Shown: positions 31,933-40,689 of the stretch, piece after piece
Layout of the letters: every line of letters starts with the position of its first letter
Position numbering within the stretch: position 1 is the stretch's first letter
From: a virus
Virus record (IMG/VR): IMGVR_UViG_3300050019_000211
Location: 1 to 51,893 of that record
Direction: 5' to 3' (one strand)
Length of the DNA: 51,893 nt
Notes under the pieces: model-generated
The model's database searches: none
What the model saw: only the letters and a program-made list of their open reading frames with translations
What the model was told of the DNA's origin: nothing
Position numbers and translations under genes: made by a program

Positions 31933-33639
31933 TCAGATGTTGAATTTGTGGAAGATTTCATTTCCGCCCCGCGTGTTTCCGTCGGACGGCCTTGTTCCAA
32001 GTTGCGGCTTGCGCTCGCCGGGCGGATGATTGCTCGGCGGATGCGCGGGTGTAACCTTATGGTCAATAGATTTCAACGATGTCGCCATCTGCAACATCAC
32101 CGGCGGCGTGGCTGCGTATGCGCCAATCTTTTGCTGGCTGTTCAGGGAATAGCCTTTTTCTTCCATCTTGCCCAAATCCCTGGCTTTTCCCTCGGCAAGC
32201 TTCGCGGCGGCTTCGGCGGAAGTTTCGGCATTTTTCTGTGCATTCGCTTTTACAATGTCCGGGACGGAAGCGCCGATTCCGGCGGCAGCAGCCGCTGCCT
32301 TTGCTGCGTCCTTTACAAGTTGCTCCTTGGCCTTTCGGGTTTCGTCATTAGCTTTTACCTCATCCGCGAAGGCATCCCGTTTTGCGATTGTTTTTGCCGC
32401 CAATGCAGCCCCACCTTCTTCAGTAGCCTGCAACATTTTATACATCGCATACCCTTGCAGCGGGCCTTTTGCTGCAATTGCAAAGTTTTTTTTCACTTCA
32501 CCCCAAACGCCATCACCCTTCAAAAACTTTTCAGCTGCCTCGGCTTCTTGGTTTAACTGTCCAAATGATTTTTGATCTTCTGCCTTTGTGGTTACCTTTA
32601 TTGCATTGGCCTGTGCGAATTTATTTTGGGAATCGGATTCAAGGGCATGTTTCTCCAGCAGCTTGTTGGCTAGTTCGGTTCCTTGCTGCATTTTTTGCAA
32701 TTCCAAACTCTTGCCGGCATATCTGGCTTCAATTCCTTCTTTTTGCCCTGGAGTCTTTGCGGTGGTGAGTTCGGTTTCCTTTTGAATATCCAGCATCTTT
32801 TTTAGATATTCAAAATGTTCCTTCGAGGCAGTTGCGCCACGCTTCGCTTGCTCTGCCGCAGAATAGTAAGCATTGACTGTTTTATTAACCTCATCGGTTA
32901 TTTCTTTTTGGGCGTTGCGAACATCACTAAGATGCCGCTCCAGCAGTGGTATGTAATCATCCCTCAAATCAATTGTAGAAACGTCAAAACCAAGGCTCTT
33001 GATAAGATTACTGATTCCCCAGATGCGTTCATAAACAACACCAACCGCAAGCGCCACGGCTGTGAAAATTCCAGAAATTAAGATCCACGACATTCCCGCG
33101 CCAGCCGTTGCCGCCGCATCCGCTTCTTGAGCCGCAGCATCGGCAGCCGCAGCCTCGGCCTTTCGTGCGAGTGCCGCCGCCGCCGCATTTGCAGTTGCGG
33201 CTTCCTCAGCATCAGCATCGGCGGCGGTTAATGTGGCATCAATTTCAAATCCCTCCATTTCAGCCTCAGTTGCCGTTGCCGATGCTTTTCGCATTGCTGC
33301 AACTGCCGCCGCATTTGCCTTGAATGAAGCCTCGGCATAAGCATCTGATAGTGTTCGCGCCGCAGATGCCCCTTGTTGCGCCGCCCTTGATGCACTGCTT
33401 AGATATTGAGTGAGAAGCGTCAGGGAAGCCAGAATGCGCCCGATTCCGCGCCCTTGCGCTATTTCACGCCCAATGACGGCGGTTTCACGGACGATGCCCG
33501 TCGTCCCTACCATGTGGCCGGATGCCGCCGCAGATGCCATGCGCCGGCTGGATGCGACCGTCAGCGCCTGCATCCGCGCCAGTTCCGCCTGGAACTGCGT
33601 CGAATTCGCCCCAAAAATGACTGTTACAGCCGATGCCAT
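31933..33639 (-). CDS. Tape measure protein
   Basis: This 568-residue protein has a long Ala-rich and Lys/Glu-rich central region with predicted coiled coils, a hydrophobic segment (MSWILISGIFTAVALAVGVV) and a position among tail genes, all usual for tape measure proteins that set tail length. It is moderate in size for the class. Confidence 0.75.
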   Translation of the reverse strand: MASAVTVIFGANSTQFQAELARMQALTVASSRRMASAAASGHMVGTTGIVRETAVIGREIAQGRGIGRILASLTLLTQYLSSASRAAQQGASAARTLSDAYAEASFKANAAAVAAMRKASATATEAEMEGFEIDATLTAADADAEEAATANAAAAALARKAEAAAADAAAQEADAAATAGAGMSWILISGIFTAVALAVGVVYERIWGISNLIKSLGFDVSTIDLRDDYIPLLERHLSDVRNAQKEITDEVNKTVNAYYSAAEQAKRGATASKEHFEYLKKMLDIQKETELTTAKTPGQKEGIEARYAGKSLELQKMQQGTELANKLLEKHALESDSQNKFAQANAIKVTTKAEDQKSFGQLNQEAEAAEKFLKGDGVWGEVKKNFAIAAKGPLQGYAMYKMLQATEEGGAALAAKTIAKRDAFADEVKANDETRKAKEQLVKDAAKAAAAAAGIGASVPDIVKANAQKNAETSAEAAAKLAEGKARDLGKMEEKGYSLNSQQKIGAYAATPPVMLQMATSLKSIDHKVTPAHPPSNHPPGERKPQLGTRPSDGNTRGGNEIFHKFNI

Positions 33640-33640
33640 G

Positions 33641-34312
33641 TTATTTTGTCCCTTCCGTGGCCTTTTTCACCGCCTCGGCAAACACCTTTTCGGCCGCCTC
33701 GCCGGTATAGACCTTCTCATTCTGTCCTGGATGGGGCACGCCAGCGCCCAGCGGCCTTTCCCTGTCCATTTCCTGATGATTCTTCACCCACACCGCCCCC
33801 GTGGTTTCCAAATGGGTCGTGTAGAGGATTTGAGCCAAGCCCAGCGGAAAATTCAGCGGCGACCCCTTGAAATGCGACTGGATGAGCAGGGAATGGTGCT
33901 CTGTGACGTAATTGATGAGGCTCGCCAGTCCCGGCGCTCCGAAATAGCGGAACGGGATGCCGTGTTGCTTTGGCATCTTCGCCAGCGGCAGATCCCGGCT
34001 GCCGGCGGCGCGATAATCGCGGAAGATTTTAACCTGCTCTGCCAGCGCCTCTGCATTGGCGCGATGCACCCTGATGGCAAGATTGTATTTCGATAACAAG
34101 TTCAACCGGCCGCAGACTTCCACCGCCATCCCCACGGCGAGATTCTTGGCGTCACGGGAAAGTTCACCAAACGAAGCCTCTGTGTAAGTCGCCATCGGGT
34201 TGCCCTGCCGTATCAACGCCAGTTCGTGCCCAATGGCAAAGGTTTCCAGCTTTACGCCAAACACTTTTGCCGCCGGCGGCTGGAATGAATTGCAAAAAAC
34301 TTGGTCGTGCAT
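33641..34312 (-). CDS. Tail-region hypothetical protein
   Basis: This 223-residue protein lies between tape measure and major-tail-like genes, where tail assembly chaperones usually are. It has no recognised domain. Internal start codons, for example before the segment SFGELSRDAKN, are possible. Confidence 0.55.
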   Translation of the reverse strand: MHDQVFCNSFQPPAAKVFGVKLETFAIGHELALIRQGNPMATYTEASFGELSRDAKNLAVGMAVEVCGRLNLLSKYNLAIRVHRANAEALAEQVKIFRDYRAAGSRDLPLAKMPKQHGIPFRYFGAPGLASLINYVTEHHSLLIQSHFKGSPLNFPLGLAQILYTTHLETTGAVWVKNHQEMDRERPLGAGVPHPGQNEKVYTGEAAEKVFAEAVKKATEGTK

Positions 34313-34317
34313 CTGTT

Positions 34318-34360
34318 AAGTAAAAGACGGCGGCTTCGGATTGCTCCGTTGCCGCCGTCA
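34318..34360 (-). terminator. Intrinsic terminator after tail protein gene
   Basis: Read on the minus strand, a nine-base stem GACGGCGGC / GCCGCCGTC with a 16-base loop is followed by TTTTACTT. It lies just downstream of the gene at 34379. It may reduce expression of the following genes after the abundantly made tail protein. Confidence 0.7.
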
Positions 34361-34378
34361 TAAATTGTCAAACTGAAA

Positions 34379-34846
34379 TTAACCGACTATCGGAGCGCTG
34401 GTTAACGCCGCGTTCTGGCGGTCATTCAGATAGCGTTCCATTCCGAAATCAATTGAGGCGTTGTCGTCCATCTTCAAATTGATTTTGGTGCCGGATTTCA
34501 CGCGCCAGCTTCCGTTGAACGCCGCCACCTTGTAATTGGTAACCACAACCGAGAAAAGGGTGATGGCTTCACCGCAAACCGTCGCCGCGCCCGCGCGCGT
34601 GGCGGCCGAGGGAAAGATTTTCAGCGACCGCTCATACCGGAAATTCGTCTGCGTGAAATTCTGGATGTTTCCGGTCGTGTCCTTGTTGGACTTTTCATCC
34701 CAAGTCAGGGTGAGTTCGTCAGAATCAAATTCAAACGAGTCCAATCCGGCAATCGTTACGGTCGTGCCGTTGTTGGTGATGCCATACAGATAGCAGACTG
34801 CGCCAATCTGTTGCTCGACAATGTTGAGGGGTGAGGGTCCGGGCAT
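34379..34846 (-). CDS. Probable major tail protein
   Basis: This 155-residue protein is beta-rich (GTTVTIAGLDSFEFDSDELTL, AFNGSWRVKSGTKINLK) without a signal peptide. A strong terminator follows it. It lies upstream of the tape measure gene, as a tail tube protein would. Assignment is by position and composition. Confidence 0.55.
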   Translation of the reverse strand: MPGPSPLNIVEQQIGAVCYLYGITNNGTTVTIAGLDSFEFDSDELTLTWDEKSNKDTTGNIQNFTQTNFRYERSLKIFPSAATRAGAATVCGEAITLFSVVVTNYKVAAFNGSWRVKSGTKINLKMDDNASIDFGMERYLNDRQNAALTSAPIVG

Positions 34847-34849
34847 AAA

Positions 34850-35032
34850 TTATTTGGTTGCGGATTGCGGCTTGGGCTTGGCCTCGGGTTTCGGAAAATG
34901 GACGGGACCGTAAATCCGGCCAAGGATCGGGTAAATTTCCGGCTGATGCAGGAACGCACACTTTTCCTCATGCGTTTTGAGCGCGCGGAATTCTTTTACC
35001 AGTTTCGCCAGTTGTTCAGATTCATCGGCCAT
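34850..35032 (-). CDS. Small hypothetical protein
   Basis: This 60-residue protein (ADESEQLAKLVKEFRALK...) has an amphipathic helix and Lys/Pro-rich C-terminus. The start at 35032 is chosen because the longer frame overlaps the next gene. Its function is unknown. Confidence 0.45.
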   Translation of the reverse strand: MADESEQLAKLVKEFRALKTHEEKCAFLHQPEIYPILGRIYGPVHFPKPEAKPKPQSATK

Positions 35033-35037
35033 AAAAT

Positions 35038-35433
35038 TTATTGTCCGTAGTTTCCGCCGACTTGGACGCTGTTGGTGGTGACGCATTGGACGCGGAAATA
35101 GTTAGTCACCGGCACCGCGCCGGCGTAAATGTATTCCGTGGCCGCATTTGTGGTGGTCGGATACCAAGTAAGAGAGTTGGTAAAATTAACCGCGTCGGTG
35201 GAAACCTGAATGTTGAGAACCAGCGCATTTATCGCCGTCAACGCCCCATGCTGAATAGTGAATTGCTGCAAAGTCGGGTTGTAGGTGAAACAGGCATTGG
35301 TCGAACTGTAGGCCGTGGTATTATTCACCGTCACCAGCGACCCGATGATAAGCACCGGCGCGGCCTGTGTCCGCGAAAGAAACGCGAAAAGCAAAAAAGC
35401 CAGAATTACAAGAAAGGCAGAAAATCGTTTCAT
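35038..35433 (-). CDS. Secreted hypothetical protein
   Basis: This 131-residue protein has a strong signal peptide (FSAFLVILAFLLFAFLSRTQA) and a Thr/Asn-rich beta-like mature part. Its position in the tail gene block is unusual for a secreted protein. Its function is unknown. Confidence 0.55.
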   Translation of the reverse strand: MKRFSAFLVILAFLLFAFLSRTQAAPVLIIGSLVTVNNTTAYSSTNACFTYNPTLQQFTIQHGALTAINALVLNIQVSTDAVNFTNSLTWYPTTTNAATEYIYAGAVPVTNYFRVQCVTTNSVQVGGNYGQ

Positions 35434-35453
35434 ATTCTGAAAAATGGCGGTAG

Positions 35454-35810
35454 TCAACCAAGTTGGACCCGTTTGACATGGCCTTGGAATGAAACGTCTC
35501 CGTTGGCGTGCTTTACAACGTGCAGATCAATTTCCGCCGCGTTCGTTTCCACAAATGACAACTCGTGATGCAATAATGCCTTGTAAGGGTCTTGCAGGTT
35601 GGCGTCCGCCGTGATCAAGTCCTTGAGCGGTTGAATCAGGTGTTTTTTGCCGTTAATGGCAAACAGCAGCGGGTGTTTCACTGGAGCAAACTGCGGGATA
35701 TGGGCGGGCAATTCCGGTTGCGGCTTCGTCGTGGTCGCTGGCACAGGCTTTGGAGTGGATGAAAAGGCATCTTTCGCAGGCGCGGATTGGGGTTCGGTTT
35801 GGTCTGGCAT
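35454..35810 (-). CDS. Hypothetical structural protein
   Basis: This 118-residue protein has a Pro/Thr-rich N-terminus and a mixed alpha/beta C-terminus (HPLLFAINGKKHLIQPLKDLI). The start at 35810 (MPDQTEP) keeps it clear of the upstream gene. It may be a minor structural protein. Confidence 0.5.
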   Translation of the reverse strand: MPDQTEPQSAPAKDAFSSTPKPVPATTTKPQPELPAHIPQFAPVKHPLLFAINGKKHLIQPLKDLITADANLQDPYKALLHHELSFVETNAAEIDLHVVKHANGDVSFQGHVKRVQLG

Positions 35811-35814
35811 AAAT

Positions 35815-36393
35815 TTAATTCGGAAGCGGGAGGTTTGAGTGGCTGACAAAAGCGGACAGGTGGACGATTTCAACCCAGTTCGTGGTTGCCGTGTCGGTCC
35901 CGCGCGTGATGAGTGGCGTAGAAAACTTCACCCAGTCGCAGCGGAAATTCACCATGTCCAGGTTTGCTTTCACAATCAAGTCGGCCGCGTCACCGGGAGT
36001 TCCGTTTGGGTCCGGGGTGGCCAGCCATTGGCCTGCCTGTGTGATTGCATCCGCCAGCGCCTTCATGTCAGTGGCCTCTGGCTGGCCGCCAAGGTTCAGC
36101 GTGTCGAACGTGTCCCCAAGGTAAGCATCCAAATCTACGCCTGGCTGCGTCACTTGCTGGTTCGGCTGGGCTGCGGCCAAGAAATGATGTTGAATCTCCA
36201 TCTGACAGGTGCCTTCCGGCCGCCAGCCTCGCGTCGGATTGAATGCCCGGACAACAAAAGTGCGGTTTGGAAGCGTCCTCGACCGCGAATCATTGGAAAT
36301 GAAGGCATCATTCGCCGTTGCTTTGCCCTGCAAAAGCAGCAAAGCGCGCATCGCGCGCTCAAACTTGGAGGCCGGACTGATGAAAAACGCCAT
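35815..36393 (-). CDS. Head-tail connector-like protein
   Basis: This 192-residue protein has mixed helices and beta-strands with a Thr/Asp-rich middle. Its position between the capsid and tail genes is that of connector or tail-terminator proteins. No family was recognised. Confidence 0.5.
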   Translation of the reverse strand: MAFFISPASKFERAMRALLLLQGKATANDAFISNDSRSRTLPNRTFVVRAFNPTRGWRPEGTCQMEIQHHFLAAAQPNQQVTQPGVDLDAYLGDTFDTLNLGGQPEATDMKALADAITQAGQWLATPDPNGTPGDAADLIVKANLDMVNFRCDWVKFSTPLITRGTDTATTNWVEIVHLSAFVSHSNLPLPN

Positions 36394-36404
36394 TCAGAAA
36401 AGGC

Positions 36405-36433
36405 TTGAAGTCAAAAAAGAGATGTGCTATTGT
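36405..36433 (+). promoter_or_regulatory. Sigma70-like promoter for moron gene
   Basis: TTGAAG at 36405-36410 and TATTGT at 36428-36433 are 17 bases apart. The ATG of the plus-strand gene lies 12 bases downstream, so the transcript would have almost no leader. Confidence 0.65.
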
Positions 36434-36444
36434 CTGGAATCTAT

Positions 36445-36681
36445 ATGGCGCTAATTCGATGTCCAGAATGCGGCAAGGACGCTTCATCAAAAGCCGTGTC
36501 ATGTCCAAGCTGCGGCAATCCCATCAGCGCTAAATCCGGTCCGTTTGGTGGTTTTGAAGGAGGCGTGACAGTTCGGCCCGGTTTTTGGCATGACCGCAAC
36601 CTCGGCGCGGTCGGGTTTCTGGTCCTGTTTGTGATCCTGCTGATTGTCGCCGTCCGGCTGATGATGAAATACGGCGGTTGA
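36445..36681 (+). CDS. Zinc-ribbon membrane protein, moron
   Basis: This 78-residue protein has a zinc ribbon (IRCPECGKDASSKAVSCPSCG) followed by one membrane helix (GFLVLFVILLIVAVRLMM). It lies alone on the plus strand in a leftward gene block and has its own promoter, like a moron that changes the host cell. The ATG at 36445 is preferred because an upstream ATG at 36424 lies inside the promoter. Confidence 0.7.
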   Translation: MALIRCPECGKDASSKAVSCPSCGNPISAKSGPFGGFEGGVTVRPGFWHDRNLGAVGFLVLFVILLIVAVRLMMKYGG

Positions 36682-36683
36682 AA

Positions 36684-37547
36684 TCACGGCATTACCAGCA
36701 ACCCCAGCGCCCGCAATTCCGGTTCGTCTTTCGCCCATTCCTGTTTTGCCGCCAATTGCATTTTCTTGTCAAATTCGCGGCTGATGGCGTTTCGTATCCG
36801 AGGCTCGGCAATCCGGTGGTTCGCCTCGTTGTATTTTTCGGAAAGCTCCTTGGTGGTTTCGTAGCCTGTGCCTAGAGTGTTTGAAACCCGGCAAACTGCC
36901 AGCGCAGAACCTTCTTTGGCCGGCGAAACATCCGCGAAATTCGTCATCATTCCACCACCTCCGAACGGGTTGGTATTTCCCATTGCGAACGGAATCAATG
37001 CGACCTTCAGATCAATCCATGATTTTTTGATGAACCCGGTGGATGAGTGCCGGGCCTTGACCATGCGCTCGGCGATTGGCCGGATGGCGTCCAAGGCTAG
37101 CGCAAATGCGCTTCCATTGGAAATGCCGTGTCTATAATCCTTTGGCATTGCGAATTGCTTGATAAAGGCGTGCCACCCGCCGGGGAATGACACCGGCCAC
37201 CTGTTGCCGGTCGAAAGGCTGTATTTCGATTGCGGGTTCATCCTGGCAATCGTGATCTTCATTGCGGCGCTCATGTCCGGCACCTCAACGTCCGATGCCC
37301 CGGATTTGAGCGGCATCCCCTTTCTCGGCCCGCGCGTGGACACTTGCGGCGTCGTTGTCACCTCCATGTCCGAATCAATCGTTGATTGCGCCACCACCGG
37401 AAATCCGCCGTCCGCGTCCACCACGTCCTTGATCACATGATAAGCCGTCGAATTGATGCAGCGCGACGGAGAGCGCTTGCTGTGGCGCAGCAGCACCATC
37501 TGCGCCCGCATCAAGTTTGACGTGTCCACCATGCAGGTCAGTTGCAT
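36684..37547 (-). CDS. Minor structural protein
   Basis: This 287-residue protein has a basic N-terminus (RHSKRSPSRC) and repeated Met-rich and Thr-rich segments. It has no recognised domain. By position it may be a head-completion or tail connector protein. Confidence 0.5.
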   Translation of the reverse strand: MQLTCMVDTSNLMRAQMVLLRHSKRSPSRCINSTAYHVIKDVVDADGGFPVVAQSTIDSDMEVTTTPQVSTRGPRKGMPLKSGASDVEVPDMSAAMKITIARMNPQSKYSLSTGNRWPVSFPGGWHAFIKQFAMPKDYRHGISNGSAFALALDAIRPIAERMVKARHSSTGFIKKSWIDLKVALIPFAMGNTNPFGGGGMMTNFADVSPAKEGSALAVCRVSNTLGTGYETTKELSEKYNEANHRIAEPRIRNAISREFDKKMQLAAKQEWAKDEPELRALGLLVMP

Positions 37548-37561
37548 AAAAAATTAAAAAC

Positions 37562-37660
37562 TGGAGCGGGCGGCGGAATCGAACCGCCGGCGGGACGTGA
37601 ATTCAAGCCACACAGACAACGTGAAGCTGCGTCCATCGCCTCCTGGTCAAGCCAGCCCGC
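37562..37660 (-). tRNA. tRNA-like gene, anticodon uncertain
   Basis: On the minus strand a six-base acceptor stem GCGGGC / GCCCGC, the canonical T arm (GGCGG, TTCGATT, CCGCC) and an encoded CCA end are seen. The 99-base length and the D/anticodon part are atypical. Alternative anticodon loops give Ser (TGA), Asp (GTC) or a UGA-reading form. It lies in the gap between two genes. It may be degenerate, or a phage tRNA with an enlarged arm. Confidence 0.5.
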
Positions 37661-37667
37661 ATAAAAA

Positions 37668-37973
37668 TCAAACCGACACCGGCTGTCCAGCGGCAGATTG
37701 CCGCCGGAACAGCGCATTGAACCGTTCCCGCGGCGAGTTCCGTTGCGCCCAGAAATTCTGGCAGCCATGCAGCGCCAGCACCGCCTCGCGCACCTCATTC
37801 CATTCCGGGATGCGTTTCACCACCGGCCTGGGTGACGGTTCAACCCGCCGCCGGACTTCGCCGCCCTTCGACAATTGCGTCTCGCACCAATAACAGAACT
37901 CGCACACCGATGCGTTGCCGTGCCGCCGAGTGGCCGGCAGCCCGCACTCGCAAATTTTATTTCCGTGTGCCAT
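37668..37973 (-). CDS. Small zinc-binding protein
   Basis: This 101-residue protein has CECGLPATRRHGNASVCEFC, a C4-like zinc site, followed by a basic helical part with RERFNALFRRQ. It is the first leftward gene beyond the divergent control region. Function unknown. Confidence 0.6.
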   Translation of the reverse strand: MAHGNKICECGLPATRRHGNASVCEFCYWCETQLSKGGEVRRRVEPSPRPVVKRIPEWNEVREAVLALHGCQNFWAQRNSPRERFNALFRRQSAAGQPVSV

Positions 37974-38415
37974 TCAAAAATTGGTTGCAGCACTACACCA
38001 AAACGCCGCAGTCAAAAAACGCGCGGCATAAAACGGGTTGACTGGTGGTTTTCCAAGATTTCCGCAGGCGCACTCCAAGATTTCCGACTTAAAAAAACGC
38101 CATCCAAACGCCGCGATATGTGTGCAATCGCGCGGTAATTCAAAATGGCAACACTCGCAAACACATTGAAAACATTGGGTGAAACGTTCATTGTTTTCAC
38201 AATCACCGACGCCCGTCCCCACCAAGACCGAAAATCGAAACATCAAACCCATTGATATTATTGAGCTTTCAGCGCCACTTTTCCCGTGTAAAAGCCATTA
38301 AAAACATCACGCACAGGAGTTATTGGTGGTTCCGTAACTAGCTTGTGGTGCCTGGGGTGCAAAAGAATCCTTATGCCGGTGGGTAGTGGGTAGGTGGGCC
38401 ATGGCCAGTTGGTGC
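37974..38415. promoter_or_regulatory. Divergent control region
   Basis: This stretch of about 440 bases has no convincing gene. It has two copies of TCCAAGATTTCCG starting at 38052 and 38074, 22 bases apart (two helical turns), and an imperfect palindrome with arms GAAAACA (38168) and TGTTTTC (38192). Leftward genes start at 37973 and rightward genes from 38451, so it likely holds operators and promoters. Confidence 0.45.
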
Positions 38416-38444
38416 TTGCGAGCGTGGCGGCGGCGTGTTATGTT
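38416..38444 (+). promoter_or_regulatory. Sigma70-like promoter, short leader
   Basis: TTGCGA at 38416-38421 and TATGTT at 38439-38444 are 17 bases apart. The proposed GTG start at 38451 is only six bases beyond, again almost leaderless. Confidence 0.5.
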
Positions 38445-38450
38445 GACTTC

Positions 38451-38666
38451 GTGAAGCGTTCAAAATCTGTTGAAAAGAGATCCCGGCAGGCTAACTACCA
38501 GGCCCGCAAGCGCTCGGCCGGCTTATGTCCGTGTTGTGGCAGTGAACGGCTTGACGTGAACCGGCGAACCGGCAAGCCGTATTCGTTTGGCCCGTGTTGC
38601 CGTTCTGTCTTTAACAAACTTCAATCCGCGAAAATGAAGCGACGCCGTGCCGCTGGTTTGGCTTAA
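38451..38666 (+). CDS. Small Cys-rich basic protein
   Basis: This 71-residue protein is very basic and has CPCCGSERLDVNRRTG and GPCCRSVFNK, a possible zinc-binding domain. It begins at a GTG (KRSKSVEK) placed right behind a promoter. The longer ORF from 38394 is less likely. It is the first gene of the rightward block and could be a DNA-binding regulator. Confidence 0.55.
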   Translation: MKRSKSVEKRSRQANYQARKRSAGLCPCCGSERLDVNRRTGKPYSFGPCCRSVFNKLQSAKMKRRRAAGLA

Positions 38667-38709
38667 CTAATCACATCAGCGAACCGGCGCAGAGCCGGTC
38701 GCTGTGTTC

Positions 38710-38795
38710 AGTGTTATAGTTGACAGCATAGAACGTGCCATTCCGTTCCTTTTGGGCGTAAAATATCTGCTCTTTTCCAAGTGTTATAGTTGACA
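38710..38795 (+). repeat. Direct repeats AGTGTTATAGTTGACA
   Basis: The 16-base sequence occurs at 38710-38725 and 38780-38795, 70 bases apart. The second copy contains the -35 box of the downstream promoter. Likely a binding site of a regulator of the rightward operon. Confidence 0.7.
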
Positions 38796-38818
38796 ATCTG
38801 CGGCGGGTGATTTAAGCT
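38790..38818 (+). promoter_or_regulatory. Promoter of rightward early operon
   Basis: TTGACA at 38790-38795 and TAAGCT at 38813-38818 are 17 bases apart. The first gene of the operon starts at 38874. The -35 box is part of the 16-base direct repeat. Confidence 0.6.
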
Positions 38819-38873
38819 CTTTGTGACGGTAGAAATTAAACCATAGCCGAGCGGGCGTTAAACGTATCAAATA

Positions 38874-39131
38874 ATGAACGATCAAATCAAAATTGCTTTT
38901 CAACAGGGTTACGACGCCGCCAAAAATTACAGCGTTGCGGATGAGTTGCCCAGGAATCCGTATATCTCAACGTCAAACTGCGCGGATGCGTTCAACTTGG
39001 GCGTGCTTGCGTGCAATCGGCAAATGAAGCCGGATTGCCAGTTGCGGAAATCGCGCGGATACACTTGGTTTATGGCAGGTATTAAATTCCTGGTCGAGGA
39101 CGATTGCATCACTCAACTTTCAACCATATAA
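38874..39131 (+). CDS. Hypothetical early protein
   Basis: This 85-residue protein has FQQGYDAAK and RNPYISTSNCADAFNLGV, which recalls the pattern of ribosome modulation factor-like small proteins, but the match is weak. It is the first gene after the operon promoter. No clear function. Confidence 0.55.
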   Translation: MNDQIKIAFQQGYDAAKNYSVADELPRNPYISTSNCADAFNLGVLACNRQMKPDCQLRKSRGYTWFMAGIKFLVEDDCITQLSTI

Positions 39132-39135
39132 CACC

Positions 39136-39408
39136 ATGACTGTTTATCTTACTCCAATTTTGATGCGTTCCTGCTTTTGCCAGGAGCGCGAAAATTTCAA
39201 GCGCGTTGAATTGCCAGTGGCTTTCAAACCGCGCTTTGAGTTTCGCGCGGGCGTTGAAACACTGGCCGCGAAAATCGGCGCAACTGACATTTGGTTTAAC
39301 CCGCGCGAAAAGCGCGCAACGGCGCTCTTGAAAAACTTTTGCAAGCATGGTGATATGCCAGTCACGTTTGACTGGAATTTATACTCAACTATGGTGGGTA
39401 AAATGTGA
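39136..39408 (+). CDS. Hypothetical early protein
   Basis: This 90-residue protein has two Cys residues near the N-terminus (CFCQE) and is rich in Phe and Arg. It begins four bases after the previous gene. No family was recognised. Confidence 0.5.
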   Translation: MTVYLTPILMRSCFCQERENFKRVELPVAFKPRFEFRAGVETLAAKIGATDIWFNPREKRATALLKNFCKHGDMPVTFDWNLYSTMVGKM

Positions 39409-39515
39409 GTTAATCGCGCTTCAGTCCATCGGCGGCGGGCCGGTGGATTGAGCGCGGGGAATTCCCGCAAAAACAAAACGCCCCGGCGGGGTATCAAACA
39501 CGCATCAAACGACAA

Positions 39516-40610
39516 ATGAAAATTACAACTTACAACTTGAACGAAACCGGCGCGCTGGTCGAGGAACTGGCAACGCCGGCAACGCCGCTTGCCATCGGCC
39601 AAATTATCACTTATGAGGACCGCGCGAACCCGCGCCGCGAATTCGCCGTTCTCGGTCCTGTGCCGCCGTCTAATTGGACGCCGGCTGGAACCATGAGGGC
39701 ACTATGCCTGGAGGATGGACACGAAAGCCAGGTCCGCGAAGTGGACAACACCGGCTTTACCGGCTGGCAAATGGGCAACCGCATTTTGTCCGCCGATGAA
39801 CTACTAGACGCCATCCGCTCGGCGGGGGAAGCCAAGGCACGATTGAAAGCGGAGGCGGACGCCGCCGCGATTGTCGAGGCAGCCCGCAAAGCTGACGAAC
39901 GGGCGCAATGGGCGATTAAATTTGCTTTCCTGCAAACCACCGCCAGCGGTTGCCGGTGTCACGTCTTGGGCGCAAAGAACATCCGCGCCGAATTGAAACG
40001 CGCCTTTCCGGGTGTCAAATTCTCGGTTACGTCTGATAGCTATACGGGGGGAAATTCGATTGATGTCCACTGGCAAGCCGGGCCGATAACCGAGGACGTG
40101 AAGAAAATAACAGACAAATACCAAGAAGGCCATTTTGACGGGATGGAAGATATTTACGAAAGCAGCGGCGACATGTGGCCGGAGATTTACGGCGGCGCAA
40201 AATACGTTATGGAGGCGCGCGGCTTTCCGGCGGAACTGCACGAGCAGATCGGGCGCGGCTTATGCGCCTTGCAGCGCATTGAGTTTGACGGCCAATGGAC
40301 GCGCGGACTGCTTGGGGAAAATGATGACCGCGATTTGCAGCAACACGTCAACATGCTTTTGAGCCTGACAACCTTCGCGCCGGGCGCCATTGTGGCGGGG
40401 GTGGATCGCAGAGAAAAATCCGCCGAAGATGCCGCAACATGGAAACAGCTTTTCGAGAAATACGGCGCCGGATTTGCCGGGCCGAAGCGGGCGGAACTGG
40501 CCGCCGAGGATGAAACCGCGCTGCAAGGTTACGAGTCCAGAATGGGCGGCCATTGGTGCCGGATCGTGTTCCAATCCAATGCTGGGCAACGCAATCAGGA
40601 GGCCGCTTGA
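39516..40610 (+). CDS. LPD29-domain protein
   Basis: This 364-residue protein contains AKNIRAELKRAFPGVKFSV followed by YTGGNSIDVHWQAGP and FDGMEDIY (about residues 150-220), the pattern of the LPD29 domain found in large polyvalent phage and mobile-element proteins. The N-terminus and the Lys/Ala-rich linker have no assignment. It may be transferred or expressed early to act on host functions. Confidence 0.65.
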   Translation: MKITTYNLNETGALVEELATPATPLAIGQIITYEDRANPRREFAVLGPVPPSNWTPAGTMRALCLEDGHESQVREVDNTGFTGWQMGNRILSADELLDAIRSAGEAKARLKAEADAAAIVEAARKADERAQWAIKFAFLQTTASGCRCHVLGAKNIRAELKRAFPGVKFSVTSDSYTGGNSIDVHWQAGPITEDVKKITDKYQEGHFDGMEDIYESSGDMWPEIYGGAKYVMEARGFPAELHEQIGRGLCALQRIEFDGQWTRGLLGENDDRDLQQHVNMLLSLTTFAPGAIVAGVDRREKSAEDAATWKQLFEKYGAGFAGPKRAELAAEDETALQGYESRMGGHWCRIVFQSNAGQRNQEAA

Positions 40611-40689
40611 CATTTTAACAATTCTGTGCCCTGCGGGCGCGCGGGGCACGGTTCAACAAACAACACGCACCAAAAAGAAAGAACAAAAA

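Noticed and set aside
36424-36444. Upstream ATG for the zinc-ribbon moron
   Set aside because: It overlaps the -10 box, so the transcript would not include it.
37974-38252. Minus-strand frame of 92 residues in the control region
   Set aside because: It is Cys/Phe-rich with no family pattern and overlaps operator-like repeats; it has no convincing start.
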